The notes under the pieces were generated by a model. The model saw only the letters and a program-made list of their open reading frames with translations, searched no databases and was not told the origin of the DNA. A stretch of DNA of 64,000 nt from contig CM075101.1 of NCBI GenBank assembly GCA_037576195.1, positions 45,446,001 through 45,510,000 of the forward strand, read 5' to 3'. The translations under genes and the position numbers were made by a program. How positions within the stretch are numbered: position 1 is the stretch's first letter; each line of letters starts with the position of its first letter. Shown in pieces: positions 11,710 to 22,067 of this stretch. The DNA is from Phytoseiulus persimilis. Taxonomy: Eukaryota > Arthropoda > Arachnida > Mesostigmata > Phytoseiidae.

Positions 11710-13431
11710 ATGAGCGAAACGTTCCACGGGAGATCCAAGGGAGTTGCAGCAGCCGGTGAGCAGAGTCTCTTCCCACATGTTGAAGTACACTTAACTTGAG
11801 CACGAGGAGTGCTCAATGGGGTGTGGACAGCTCAGGCATCCGGTTCCAGAGTTTTTTCTCTCTGTCGGAGTCAGGACGAGATCTCTCGAGTCCACATCCG
11901 TGAATCTTCCAGGGATGTGCTCGCTTTCTAGGTGTACCCGACCAGTATGCAGATGGGAAAGCTGCGAAATTGTGGGAAGTTTATATCGGTGAGAAAAAGG
12001 ATCGGACAAATTACTACAAGGACTTCCTGACCGGAAAACTCAGAGAGCTGGGAATAAATTTCATCCTGGACGTGGCCTGCGGAACCGGGTAGGTTTCGCT
12101 TAGTTTCGGAGGAGACTGAACAACTTCCCGCGGTTGTCATCCGCATGCAGCACGGCCATTTTCTAATTCCCAGGCCTCTCAACTCTCCGGCAGAATCGAT
12201 TCCATAATGCTTCTAGAAGAAGGGTTCCGAGTCATGTCGACGGATGCCTCCGACAGGATGTTGAAGTACGCTCTCAAAGCCCGCTGGAACCGCAGGAAGG
12301 AAATCGCTTTCGACCAATGGGTCATCGAAGAAGCGAACTGGCTCTCTCTCCCGGATGATATCGTCAAACCTGGAGATGGTACGATTTTCAAGCGGAAGAC
12401 TCGAACACCGGCACCGCCGGAGTAACTCGATTGCTCGCACAACCGAGAATAGGTACCCTCAGACGTTCTGAGGAGGCGAAGGCAACAACGCGAAGTTTCC
12501 TCCCAACGGAATCTGCTCCTCTAGGTTTCGACGCCGTGATGTGCCTGGGGAACTCTTTCTCACACCTCCCCGATATCCAGAAAAACGGTCAAACTCATGT
12601 GAGAGCCATTCAAAACTTTTGGGAGATGGTAAAACCTGGGGGTTACTTGGTGATCGACCACAGAAACTACGACTACATCTTGGACCACGGCGAAACTCCG
12701 GCGAAGTCTATCTACTATAACGTATGTTATTCAATTCTTGTCCACATCTGGCGTAAATTGACTAAAATCTATGATTCAGCGTCCCAGGGTCGTAATTTTC
12801 TGGTGAGAGAGGACCATTCCCCGATTTTCACGGGGAGTGGCAGTCCGAGACTGGGCCCTCCCGCTGGGTACGCTCCTGAGAACTCGCCCTTAGCCTGAGC
12901 TCTAAGACGGGAAAACGTTGCGGACATCGATGAATAGACGACAGAATGCAGGCTGACGCAGTCTCCATTCTCTTACAGTCGAAACACATCAAAGCCATCG
13001 ATACTGGAGTTTTGTTTATGAACAATAAGCCCCATCAAGTGACCCTCGATTACCACATGGACATCTCTCAGCTCCGGGAAAAATTCGACTCTTCGACCGA
13101 TACGGAGTACACCAAAAAGGTGAGAGGAGACCGTGCGACGAGATATGACTGATTTCGTGCTTGAGATTGAACATCTACGGCCCGATGATGGTGGGAAGTT
13201 CTCCAGGGAAATCACCCCGAAAATTCGGTTCCATTCCAGGGCCGGTACGACGGCGAGCTGAGCTCATTCTTCCGTTTATCCTATTTTCCACATCGATTGA
13301 CTGACTTCAATGCGATGCTGACTGAAGTTTTTGGGAAGAACGCGAAACACGAGACTTTTGGAGATTTCCAGCCCCTTGGAGTTACAAACGACCCAGCTTT
13401 CTACGTTCATTTCATCCAAAAAACCGCCTGA
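11710..13431 (+). CDS. GNMT: Glycine N-methyltransferase
   Basis: Transfers a methyl group from S-adenosylmethionine to glycine, making sarcosine and S-adenosylhomocysteine in the cytosol. Family enzymes are homotetramers that buffer the SAM/SAH ratio. Six coding exons: 11710-11755, 11932-12088, 12194-12378, 12525-12721, 12979-13119, 13240-13431. Phases agree throughout, giving 305 aa against about 295 in human. The start exon is only 46 bp ([15 protein letters not shown]) and aligns with the flexible N-terminus of the family (RSLGVAAEG in human). Next come [19 protein letters not shown]; the SAM-binding motif I loop [15 protein letters not shown], split by intron 2; [54 protein letters not shown]; and the C-terminal [13 protein letters not shown]...GDFQP. 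Arg of IDHRNYD and the Tyr residues of the active site are kept. Orthology is very secure. The only unusual point is the tiny first exon. Confidence 0.96.
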
Positions 13432-13553
13432 AAAGCACGGCGTAGATGGGCCCCAGCGTGAACGAAACAGACAATCTGAGTAGCGTGCGGTGCTCTCCCT
13501 CGCGGGGCGGATTCATTTCAAGAAGCGAAGAACAGGCAAAACGGGGTTATTCG

Positions 13554-13559
13554 AATAAA
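13554..13559 (+). promoter_or_regulatory. Poly(A) signal AATAAA, probable GNMT 3' end
   Basis: Canonical AATAAA about 120 bp past the GNMT stop codon on the same strand; the first good candidate downstream. Confidence 0.5.
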
Positions 13560-14091
13560 GCCACGTTAGAGAAGTCTCTGATATCTTGCTCGCGGGCCAG
13601 TCGCGGCTCTGAGTCGTGGCGATGTTCTCTCGAGGACTAGGCAGGAACTCGGCAATTGGAGTACTTCGAGGCTCCTGCGAAGCGTCAGATGCTTCGGCGT
13701 GTAGTAAACACGTGCGTTTGACCGATGTCTGACCGAAAAATCAGTTCTCGAATCGCAAATTGATTTCTGAGTCAGGAATTACTTTTCGACTCGGAAATTA
13801 ATTTTCGAGATTCGAAAATGGATGTCTATCGAGGACTCATAGGGCCAGATGCCTTCTGACCTCGGATTGACCCGATCTCGACGGTGTTTTCAACCGATTT
13901 GCTGTTATGGCCTCGGGCCGTAATGCCTCGAAAAAGATCGGGGCACGGACCTGGAATAGCGAAGGAATTCATTTGCAGAGTATTCCACGGTGATGGGATG
14001 CAATCAATCTGAGCGTTGTCTAGCGCTGAGAGGAATTGAGACGGAATATGGAAGGATTAGCGATCCAGCATAGATCCTAGTCCCGGCTTCT

Positions 14092-14097
14092 TTTATT
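14092..14097 (-). promoter_or_regulatory. Poly(A) signal AATAAA, probable PIGO 3' end
   Basis: TTTATT on the plus strand (AATAAA on the minus strand), about 170 bp beyond the PIGO stop. Confidence 0.45.
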
Positions 14098-14264
14098 GGT
14101 CATCATATTCGTAACAAATCTCCTCACGTCGTCGCGCTCCTGTCTTCATTCTACTCGGATAACTATCACTCACTCATTACAACGCACACTGAGGGGGAGA
14201 CCCGCCACCCTACTCCGAAAACACTCTTCCTCATGCATTCCATCATCTCACCATGAAGACGAAA

Positions 14265-16972
14265 TCAATTTTTCTGTCGCTCTGATTTCTTCCTAGGAGG
14301 CGGCTCGGGCTTCGACTCGTGCTCGACGCCCTTCTCTAGCAGGCTCATGTGAGCAAGTGTCCAATAAGCGGAGTTTTTGCAGACCGAAATACCGAGAGCT
14401 ATCCCCAAGAGGAGGACTGTGTATTCGACAATTGTGAACAAAAGCTTCGTCGCGAACACAGTCCATAGCATTAGGTGCTGTCGTAGTATGATACACGCCA
14501 AACACTGATTGGTTAACTTAGTGACGAGTATCGCTATCAGCGAGCTCCTGGAAATATTCTTCCTCATCACCGAAGGCAAGAGGAATCCGGCGAGTATTTG
14601 TCCACTGAACGTGTTCAAAATCACGCGTATACCGGGCACGACAAGACTGGATCCGGCCGCGCCGACGAAACCGGCCTTCCATTGGATTTGTTGGAATGTA
14701 TTCTGGTGGCCCGTGGCAAAGAAGGTGTTCGTCATGAGAGCCACGACCAAAGCTCCTTCCAATTCTTCAGGGACAGCCCGCGTGAGAAACATCAATAAGA
14801 GACATGCCGCGTGCAGGAACAGGGACGGAACATGTCGAGGTGCTGTGTATATGCTAAGTAGGAGCCACAGGCCGAGCGAGTGTAGAAAAACGTAGTTTAA
14901 ATGCAAAATCACCCGGTCCCTCGAGAACTTTCGATGGCAAATCAATAGGATTTGATAGAGCACCGAGCAGAACGCGCTCACGTTGGGCAAGACATTAATG
15001 TAACTGGTCAAAGCTTGGATTTTTTTCGGGTTCTGAGTCTGCAGAAACCAGAACGACAGCAGCGTCATCGCGGCCATGTACAGGACAATGCAGATGATTT
15101 GAGCACTGACTGAGAAGGGAAACGATTTCCCGAACGTTTTCCTCAGGTAATAATGTGCGAATACGACGGAAGCGATCACTGTGACCGCAGCCAGCCCCAA
15201 CCAGATCGTGTCCGGTTGGTCTTCGACGTGACGGCAACCTTGCTCAGGACGGCAGATCAAACCCACAGGCGACAGGATCCTGAAGAGCGCCATGAGCGTG
15301 AGGATGAAGAGTCTCCTCCACTTGTTACGATTCGCTCCCAGGATCGTGAGGAGTACCCCTTGTAGCATGAACAGACTCGCCTGGTCCTCGTTGATCACAA
15401 AACTGTTTGAGAAGTGACCGAAGCACACCACTGCCGTCTCAATGACCACGACCCAACAATACAGCGATCGTTCCCACGCGTTTGCAGTAGAGCTGAGTGT
15501 GACGTCCCTCATGGCGCCGATCGTGGCTATGAGAGCAGCGACCGTTAAATGTACAACTCCGAGTCCCATGAAAGGGATATTGAATACTGTGAACGCGCTC
15601 CGTGCAACGCTTTGAACTGTCGCCAGGTAGTCTGTGGCCGCACGATGCAGAGAGTTGGCACTCAAAGAATCGTTGAAGTTCACTGCCAGCACATCCCACA
15701 GCCGATTGAGCTGGCTCACCTTGTGCGGGATCAATTTCCGCAGATGCGAAGACGTGTTCACGTAACGTTGGACCTGCTGCGCGTTGATCCACAGAGGCAC
15801 GAGGTCGCGACCGTCTAGGGGCCGTGAAATGAACAGGGGTTCTATGAGCGAACCCAAACTAGAGAAGGGAATCGGGAGCCCCATCAGCATCGAGAGCGAA
15901 GGAACGAGATCGATTTGCGACACTTTTGGCTCTTGTATGACGTCGGAGTACTTCACAAGGTTCTCTACTCCGGGGGCGTACATGAATAATGCGGAGTCTC
16001 TCTCTTCATCGGTATCACCGCCGTGATCTCCAGAGAGAGTCATCCCGTGGTCGCCGAAGACGACCATCAGATCGCCTGGTCGCAGCTGACGACTCACGTT
16101 CGCCACAACTTGATTCATTTGCGACAACTTGGAGCCCATCTCCGGATGATCCTGCTGGTACCAATGTCCACAGTGATCTACTCCCAGGAAGTGGGCGATG
16201 AGTACATCCGCGTCATCTGTCGCGAGTTCCTCGTAAATGTGCGAAAGGACACCTGTAAAAAGCCGTGAGTTCCAGTTGTCAGGCTACGAAGCTCCGCTAT
16301 GCAGCGAGTTGCATCTACAGTGTGGAAACTCGAATGTGAATCGCCGGCATGTTGGTACCAACCGTCGTCGACAGTGTGGAGATCGTGCACCACGAATGAG
16401 GGATACGGGAAGCTCCTCCTGAACGAATCTGGCAGCAGACTCATCCAAGTGTCGTCTCCCATGAACACAACACTGAGATTGTTCAGTTCCATTTGTCTGA
16501 CGAGATTATCTTCGTTCAGTGAGGTTTGGTAAAAATTTGTAGCTGCGTCTATGAACGTCGGCATACTACCGGTCAGCAGGGCAGTGAGCCTCTGCAGAGT
16601 TGTCGTCGGAGAGTCGGCAACGAATCGCGCATGGAACGTCTGTCTCGGATACTGGGAGCGCAGCTTCTCGAAAATCGGCATGCGGTTCGCCCAGTACGCT
16701 GTCGAGTCTTCCTGGTACACCGTGAAATCGAACTTCAAGGCATCGATCACAAGAATCACGAGTCGATCATAACGCCGGTCGCTCCAGCACTCTGAGCCGG
16801 ATCCGACTCGGTGGAACTGATGGAGATCGCTGCACTTCGAGGTTTTCGGAGAGAGGTTCCGGTGCAGGAAGAATCCCCTGCAGAACAGGTAGGCGCCGAT
16901 GAAAACCAGGAACAAAGTTGATCCATGACGGAAGTTTGCGACCATTTTTGCGGGTCGGGTTCGGACCGCCAC
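14265..16972 (-). CDS. PIGO: GPI ethanolamine phosphate transferase 3 (PIG-O)
   Basis: ER membrane enzyme that adds phosphoethanolamine to the third mannose of the GPI precursor, the step that allows attachment to proteins. Two coding exons: 16972-16363 and 16252-14265. The intron is 110 bp, its donor (GACG|GTTGGT) is slightly off consensus, and the splice restores TVDDG|VLSHIYEEL. Product about 865 aa. An N-terminal signal anchor (TLFLVFIGAYLFCRGFFL) is followed by a lumenal alkaline-phosphatase-fold domain. Visible metal or catalytic motifs are LVILVIDALKFDF, the nucleophile loop SPTTTLQRLTAL, TGSMPTFIDA, FMGDDTW, IAHFLGVDHCGH and FGDHGMTLSGDHGGDTDEE. LVPSLSMLMGLPIPFSSLG is a signature of this family. 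The C-terminal half is a run of many hydrophobic helices and contains FFATGHQNTFQQIQWKAGFV, a PIGO-type motif. It is shorter than human PIGO (about 1,090 aa), mainly in the membrane half. An ATG at 16945 is an alternative start. It is divergent from CCDC22. Confidence 0.94.
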
Positions 16973-17528
16973 GAGGGAGTGTGTGAGTTCTATTTCTTAC
17001 GGTGCGGTCTCCGACGCATGACCGTTCGGCGCGGATGCGTTTTCGAGGACGATCACTCAACGCCGCCGGTCAAGGGATGGAGAAGCGCGCACACGGCCAC
17101 CGTACCCGCCGTGTCCCCGCGGAACCTTGTGCTTGCCGTTGTTTACCCACAAGGACGTGTCCGCTCGTTAACATCCTGGCGCCGTTTCTCAGAAACGCGG
17201 TCATGAATGCGCCGCTGTCCGGGCTCCGTCATCTAGGCCCAGATGCGAGAAGCGACGCCAGAAGTCGAGCTGTGTCTGGGATTTCGCGTTGTGGGCTGTC
17301 TGATACCGCAATCAGCTGAGAGGTAGGCGTTCCAAATCAAACTGAATGACAGCCACGATCCGCAGTGACTATGTCGCCGCTTTGAGCAATGATTTTTCCG
17401 ATCGGCCTGTGCGAATTCGCTTCAGAAGTGGCGCGTTTAGAGAATCAGGGTGACAGTTTTACTCGTGCTCTCGAACCGAAGGATTAGAAAGGTTTCACGT
17501 GTTTCCGCGCGTTCCGAAAGAGATAAGC
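16973..17528. promoter_or_regulatory. Shared promoter region of PIGO and CCDC22
   Basis: 556 bp between two divergently transcribed start codons. It is GC-rich, especially 17000-17290 with many CpG dinucleotides, and has no TATA box. That is the usual look of a bidirectional housekeeping promoter. Individual factor sites cannot be assigned with confidence. Confidence 0.55.
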
Positions 17529-19157
17529 ATGGAAGACGCCGAGAAAATTATTCTTGAGCACCTGAAGCAGGTGGGCTGCACAATTGAAGTCGACAGCCTG
17601 AAGGATCTCGATTCGGAAACGACTCTTGAGGCCGTCGTCAGATGCCTGAAAGCAATTATTCCGGATTTCGCCGCTCCCAACTCCGTTCCGCACAACATGG
17701 TGGCGAAATACAATTTGGGCATGAAGCTTGCCGACGCCATAGTTTCGCTGGGATTCAAAGGCGAGCTCGGATATCAATCGTTCATGTACTCGAATGAAAT
17801 CGAGCTGCGGAGAGTTTTCACATTCCTCATCGAAAAAATGCCCAAAGAAGAAAAGGTGTCGCCTGTACAAACGACGGGGTTTTCGTTCAAAGCGGCTTTC
17901 GCCAGCGCAGTTCGTTCCGAAATAGAGAAACCCTGGCTGCCGAGCTATGCACGAGAAGATTCAGTGAGGTTTCCGTTCGGTACAGTCGGCGTTCTGGAGA
18001 ATATAGCCGAAACTCAGGATCAGCACGCTTTCATCGCCAGCATCCTGGGCGCAAACACAGCGCTTAGAGCTAAAATCTCGCTCTCATCGGACGCGGAGTT
18101 CGCGAAGCTGATCGCAGTCATTCAGGAGAAGAAAGCTCCGTTACAAAAAGAGTCATCGATGCCTGAGGACGTCCAAGACCACGACGCAATAGAGCGGGAA
18201 GAACCAGAAGCGGTCGAGATTCGACCAGATGAGATCGCCGTCTTGGAGCAACGGAACGCCGCACTGGGCGAGGAAATGGAGACGGTTGATTCGGAACTTG
18301 AGAAACTCACCAACGAGTTGGTCAATGTACAGGTCGGTCTGGACGAGATAGAAACGGTTCTCGCACAGGAAAGACAAAGTAGTAAAATCAAACTAAAAGC
18401 CAATGAACTTATCGAAGAGCACGGCTTCGACGGCGCCGTCAAGTTCTGCACAGATTATCTCGAGTCCCTTGAGTCGAAATCCATGAAGCTTGCGGTCGAA
18501 TGGGAGGTGCATCGCGCGCCTTTAGTCGAGGCGCTGCGCAAGCTCAGAATGGACAACTCTACGAAGTGGAACAAACAAAGGAGCAAACGAGAGAGGATGG
18601 AGCGGCTCCGTAGCGATAAGCAAAGAATGGTCCAAGAATACTCCGTGAAGAGAGAACTAGTGAAGCAGTTGCAAGCCGAATGGGAGAAGATGGGACAGAA
18701 GGACTCGAATGTCACTCAGAGATCATCGTATCTGTCCCGGATCCAAGAAATCGTCAGCAGCGTCACCCGACAAAAAGAAGAAATCGAGAAAATTCTCATC
18801 GACAACCGTAAGAAGCAACGAGAGATGAACTTGCTGGCGGACAGACTGGAGCGATCATTCGCGGCGGCAGAGCTTTTCTTCGCGAAGCAATCCTCGAAAA
18901 CGGAGGAGGCTAAAAGGCTGCACCGACATGTCGGAGAAATTCACAAGGACTGTAAGACGATATTCGAAGCCGTCGAAGGGCACGGGGCCATACAGAGGGA
19001 AATTCGTGATTTGGAAGAACGCATCGACAAAGAACGCCAGTCGAAGGTCGAACAGAACCTTGAGCGGATTACAGCAGATTTTAACCAGATGAAGATGGAA
19101 AACGACGCGATCGAGGTTGAGCTCACAAAGAAAGGAGTTGTACTCAGCCATATCTAG
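17529..19157 (+). CDS. CCDC22: CCDC22, Commander/CCC complex subunit
   Basis: Part of the CCC (CCDC22-CCDC93-COMMD) module of Commander, which recycles membrane cargo from endosomes and affects NF-kB signalling. One uninterrupted exon, 542 aa. The start chosen is the ATG at 17529 (MEDAEKIILEHLKQVG), which aligns with the human start MEEADRILIHSLRQAG. An in-frame ATG at 17499 would add 10 residues. The N-terminal calponin-homology-like NDC80/NN-CH domain (residues 1-110) has LEAVVRCLKAIIPDF, LADAIVSLGFKGELGYQSF and a proline-containing FLIEKMPKEE. After a variable linker comes a long coiled coil (about 240-540) with the family segments AVEWEVHRAPLVEALRKL, SYLSRIQEIVSSVTRQKEEI, LADRLERSFAAAELFF and REIRDLEERIDKE. 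The complete lack of introns contrasts with the many-exon vertebrate gene. Confidence 0.95.
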   Translation: MEDAEKIILEHLKQVGCTIEVDSLKDLDSETTLEAVVRCLKAIIPDFAAPNSVPHNMVAKYNLGMKLADAIVSLGFKGELGYQSFMYSNEIELRRVFTFLIEKMPKEEKVSPVQTTGFSFKAAFASAVRSEIEKPWLPSYAREDSVRFPFGTVGVLENIAETQDQHAFIASILGANTALRAKISLSSDAEFAKLIAVIQEKKAPLQKESSMPEDVQDHDAIEREEPEAVEIRPDEIAVLEQRNAALGEEMETVDSELEKLTNELVNVQVGLDEIETVLAQERQSSKIKLKANELIEEHGFDGAVKFCTDYLESLESKSMKLAVEWEVHRAPLVEALRKLRMDNSTKWNKQRSKRERMERLRSDKQRMVQEYSVKRELVKQLQAEWEKMGQKDSNVTQRSSYLSRIQEIVSSVTRQKEEIEKILIDNRKKQREMNLLADRLERSFAAAELFFAKQSSKTEEAKRLHRHVGEIHKDCKTIFEAVEGHGAIQREIRDLEERIDKERQSKVEQNLERITADFNQMKMENDAIEVELTKKGVVLSHI

Positions 19158-19178
19158 TCTCGTGCCTTCCGCTATCTG

Positions 19179-19184
19179 AATAAA
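19179..19184 (+). promoter_or_regulatory. Poly(A) signal AATAAA, CCDC22 3' end
   Basis: AATAAA only 22 bp past the CCDC22 stop, implying a very short 3' UTR. Confidence 0.6.
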
Positions 19185-20816
19185 CAGCTGTCATTTATGA
19201 ACGATCGCCTTGTCTCCTGATGTAAAGTATCGCTGGCGTGAAAACAGTTCGAGTCAGCTTCCAGAGAATCGACCGCTTGACTCTCAAAGCCTCGCTAGCG
19301 CCCCATCGATGACAGCTTGCTTGACTGTATAACATCGTTTGAGGTGCGACAGATAACCTGCACGGATTAATTCCGGGAAGGACCACGGTGAAGATCACCA
19401 AAATGTCTGGAATGGTCGCGGCTGATGACCACGGTTTCTTCAGTTAATGAATCCCTCTGTTGCCCTGAGCTCAGCGGGATTCCTGGTGTAGTCTTTCCTG
19501 AGCCGGGTAACCTTTCAGTGCCAAGGGAACACTTCTCTCAAGCTCGTCAACAACTGATTGTACGGATTCCACAGACTCTGATCTTCAGACTTCACGAGCT
19601 TTCACGGTGGCCAAGTTGGCGATATCTCCAAGTATCGAACTGGCGGTATGCCATTCCGACGGGATTCCGGATACGAGATTCCATCCAGGCTCCGTTTGTT
19701 TTGTGTCTGACTGAGCCATCCGCATGAGAGAATGACAATCTCGAGTGCTTTGCTTTGACCTCGATGGTTCCGTCTTGCGACGAGGCTCTCGGACTGCACT
19801 GGGAACTCTACGTCATCCGGTGCGCAGATTTTTCTACGAGACCCCCCTTTGCAGCCGGAGCTCTGGCCATTGTGCATCGCGTGACAAGCCGGTAATATCA
19901 TGATCAATATACCGGGTGATCTACGAAAGAAGTATAGAGATATTGAGGAATTCAGAGTATTTATTTCTCTCGTTCCCCGTAACAAACTCGGGTCAGACGA
20001 CCAATTTAGCCAACAATCAGAACAATCGCAACAGGAAACTCTCATCACCGTCGAGGAGAAAAAAACTCGAGCGCGAGAAATGTTCAAAAATTCAACGGGA
20101 ACCAACGGCAATCAGGCCGATCCAGTTTTTTTTACAATAGTTTATATACAATCAGACATTATCATCCAACAAGAGCTTCCGCTGTCTCCTTCATCCATAT
20201 ATATATATATATATGTATAGTATGTATAAGTAACCTCCGTGAACAGGGTAAAAGTACGTCCGATGTACGTCTTGGAAGAAACATTGAGCACTGTTGAGAG
20301 CCGAACTCTTCGTTCTGGATGCCTCACAAGTGTTCGTCGTGTAGAGAATTCTTCGAAACATCCCAAGGAGCCACTTCCGACGCCGGTAAAGAGTTCACGC
20401 AGCATTCTGTGACCTCTTCCCTGCGAAATATCATGGGTCGAAATTGAAAAAATGACCTTCCGGATCTTGGGCTCCTCCGAATGAGGTCGCAAGATCCTCT
20501 CGTGAGCTAATCCTCCGCTGCAGTCGCGTTCTCGAAGACATGAGTAGGATATGCTTTGTACAAAATGTATAGAGGCTGTATACCTAGTATTGCGCTCGTT
20601 TGCATTAAATAGTGTCCACTGTAGATTCCCGAATGCGAGATAACAATATTGAATAGTAGCCAGATGAAAGTAGGTTCTTCTGTCGCTCTCCACCATTTCG
20701 AGCTTGGGCTCCATTTTCCTGTGACCATTAGCGGGTTCAACACATAAGTCCGAGATTTTTTCTCACAGATTCATCCGAAAAGGTGCTCCCCCTGACGATC
20801 AGGGGTTCAGCTAGGA
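19185..20816. other. Stretch between convergent CCDC22 and bZIP; probable bZIP 3' UTR
   Basis: No convincing coding sequence. A 169-codon minus-strand open frame at 19602-20111 has no recognisable domain. Because CCDC22 probably terminates near 19200, most of this DNA may be the 3' UTR of the minus-strand bZIP gene. On that strand an AATAAATA element lies at about 19958-19965, roughly 850 nt after the bZIP stop. Confidence 0.4.
20197..20214. repeat. (AT)9 microsatellite
   Basis: Nine uninterrupted AT dinucleotides, followed by TG/TA-rich sequence to about 20230. Confidence 0.9.
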
Positions 20817-22067
20817 CTAGCCCCAAGAACTCCACTGTTGGTTCTGGAGGAGGAAACAAATTCGTGAGTGTTACGGATCGGGCGACCGAATCCTCATCAG
20901 AGCTTTTCAAAAAATAAGCCCCCTACTCACCTGGTCGGAGTAAGCCACAGTGACGGGGGCCAAACAGCAAGCGTGAGTTCGGAGTTTTTCTTTCAGGTTC
21001 TGGATCTCGGCGCGTAGCTCTCCGATTTCGCGCTGCATCCGTTGATTTTCGAGTCGAACCTACAGCACACAGAGTTCAAATCTTGAACTAAATCAAGCTC
21101 ATGTTCCCGCAGATCGTCCTGTTTGTGCGACGCGCCAGGCTCATCGGAGTGCTCACGACTCACAGTGAAGCGGCGATAACTAGTTCGACAGAATCTACTC
21201 ACGGTCGCGTGTTCCCGGACGAGTTGAGTTTGCTGATGCCGTTTCTTCTCGCGGCATTTGGCGGCAGCTACCTTGTTGCGCTCGCGTCGCCGTTTTCTCC
21301 GAATTTCGTCTTCGTTTTCGCTGCAAACACTCTGCACCTCAGACGAAGCCTGCATTGTAAAGGAATGTTGTTCTCTCTGTTTAAGAAATCCATCCGTTTT
21401 CCGCCTCCGAAACGGCGTTGGAAAGATAAAGGGAGTAACTTGACCGAGTAAGAGGACTTACCGGTTCGGGCCGGACTCGAGCGCGTCTTGCGTGATCTTG
21501 ACTAGTTCCAGGCTGAGGCTCAAAGCCGGAGGAGGGATCATAGTTTGAGCTGCTACTCGTAACGCTCTGTACGCTGTCGGTTCTTTGGCGGAACCCCAGA
21601 AGCTCCTCGGGGGTCGGTTTCACATCGGCGGGACTGTTTCCGTAGTAAACGTCATAGCTCTGCAGCGGTTGCTGCTGCTGCTGAACTTGTACATGTTGCG
21701 TGTCGTTTGGATGGAAGTCGTCTGGAACAGTCTCGTTTTCAGGAAAAAGTAGAGAAGCAGCGTTCCTCAGGACACGCTCGAGTCTGAGAAGAGGCGATGG
21801 AAGGCATCGAAATCGTTCCTTTCCAAGCTTCATACTCTTGCATTTTCACTCGCGCCATGAGCTGTTTTTCTCTGTCTGTGGAAGGATTCAGTCTCATACG
21901 ATTACTCACAAGAATGTGTGGTCTGCGGGAAGCCGTAGATTTCATTCAAAGGTGGGAGAGGTTGCATCGGGTTCTGCTGCCCGTGACCTTGAACCGGGTT
22001 CTGGCCCTGGGGCGAATTCGCAGCCGGCAGCAGCTGTCCATTCAGATCTCCGGGATCTCCGAAAGGA
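20817..22067 (-). CDS. bZIP transcription factor, ATF3/JDP2/Fos type (5' end missing)
   Basis: Nuclear DNA-binding protein of the AP-1/ATF group, likely a dimer on TGACTCA or CRE-like sites. Exons in order: 22067-21910, 21875-21836, 21783-21462, 21376-21203, 21059-20931, 20843-20817. They give about 282 residues without the N-terminus. The first exon starts after a strong polypyrimidine tract (TTTCCTCTCCGCAG) and enters in mid-codon, so at least one exon lies upstream. The N-terminal part is Gln/Pro/Ser-rich (NPVQGHGQQNPMQPLPP, VQVQQQQQPLQ), like an activation region. The basic region is RRKRRRERNKVAAAKCREKK. The zipper follows with heptad residues L-V-M-L-L-H, the last His as in ATF3, JDP2 and Fos, and is interrupted by an intron before the second heptad. 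The C-terminus is short (NQQWSSWG). The introns of 34 and 52 nt near the second exon are inferred from frame and splice sites and are the weakest part of the model. Confidence 0.85.

Larger units (their letters stand above)
13432..14264. other. 3' UTRs between convergent GNMT and PIGO
   Basis: Both neighbours end here, so the stretch should be mostly 3' UTR. Around 13735-13825 lies an AT-rich patch with degenerate repeats of TCGAATCG/TTCGAGATTCGAAAA-like words. No open frame of interest. Confidence 0.5.

Noticed and set aside
19602..20111. 169-codon minus-strand frame downstream of the bZIP stop
   Set aside because: Lies where the bZIP 3' UTR is expected and shows no domain.
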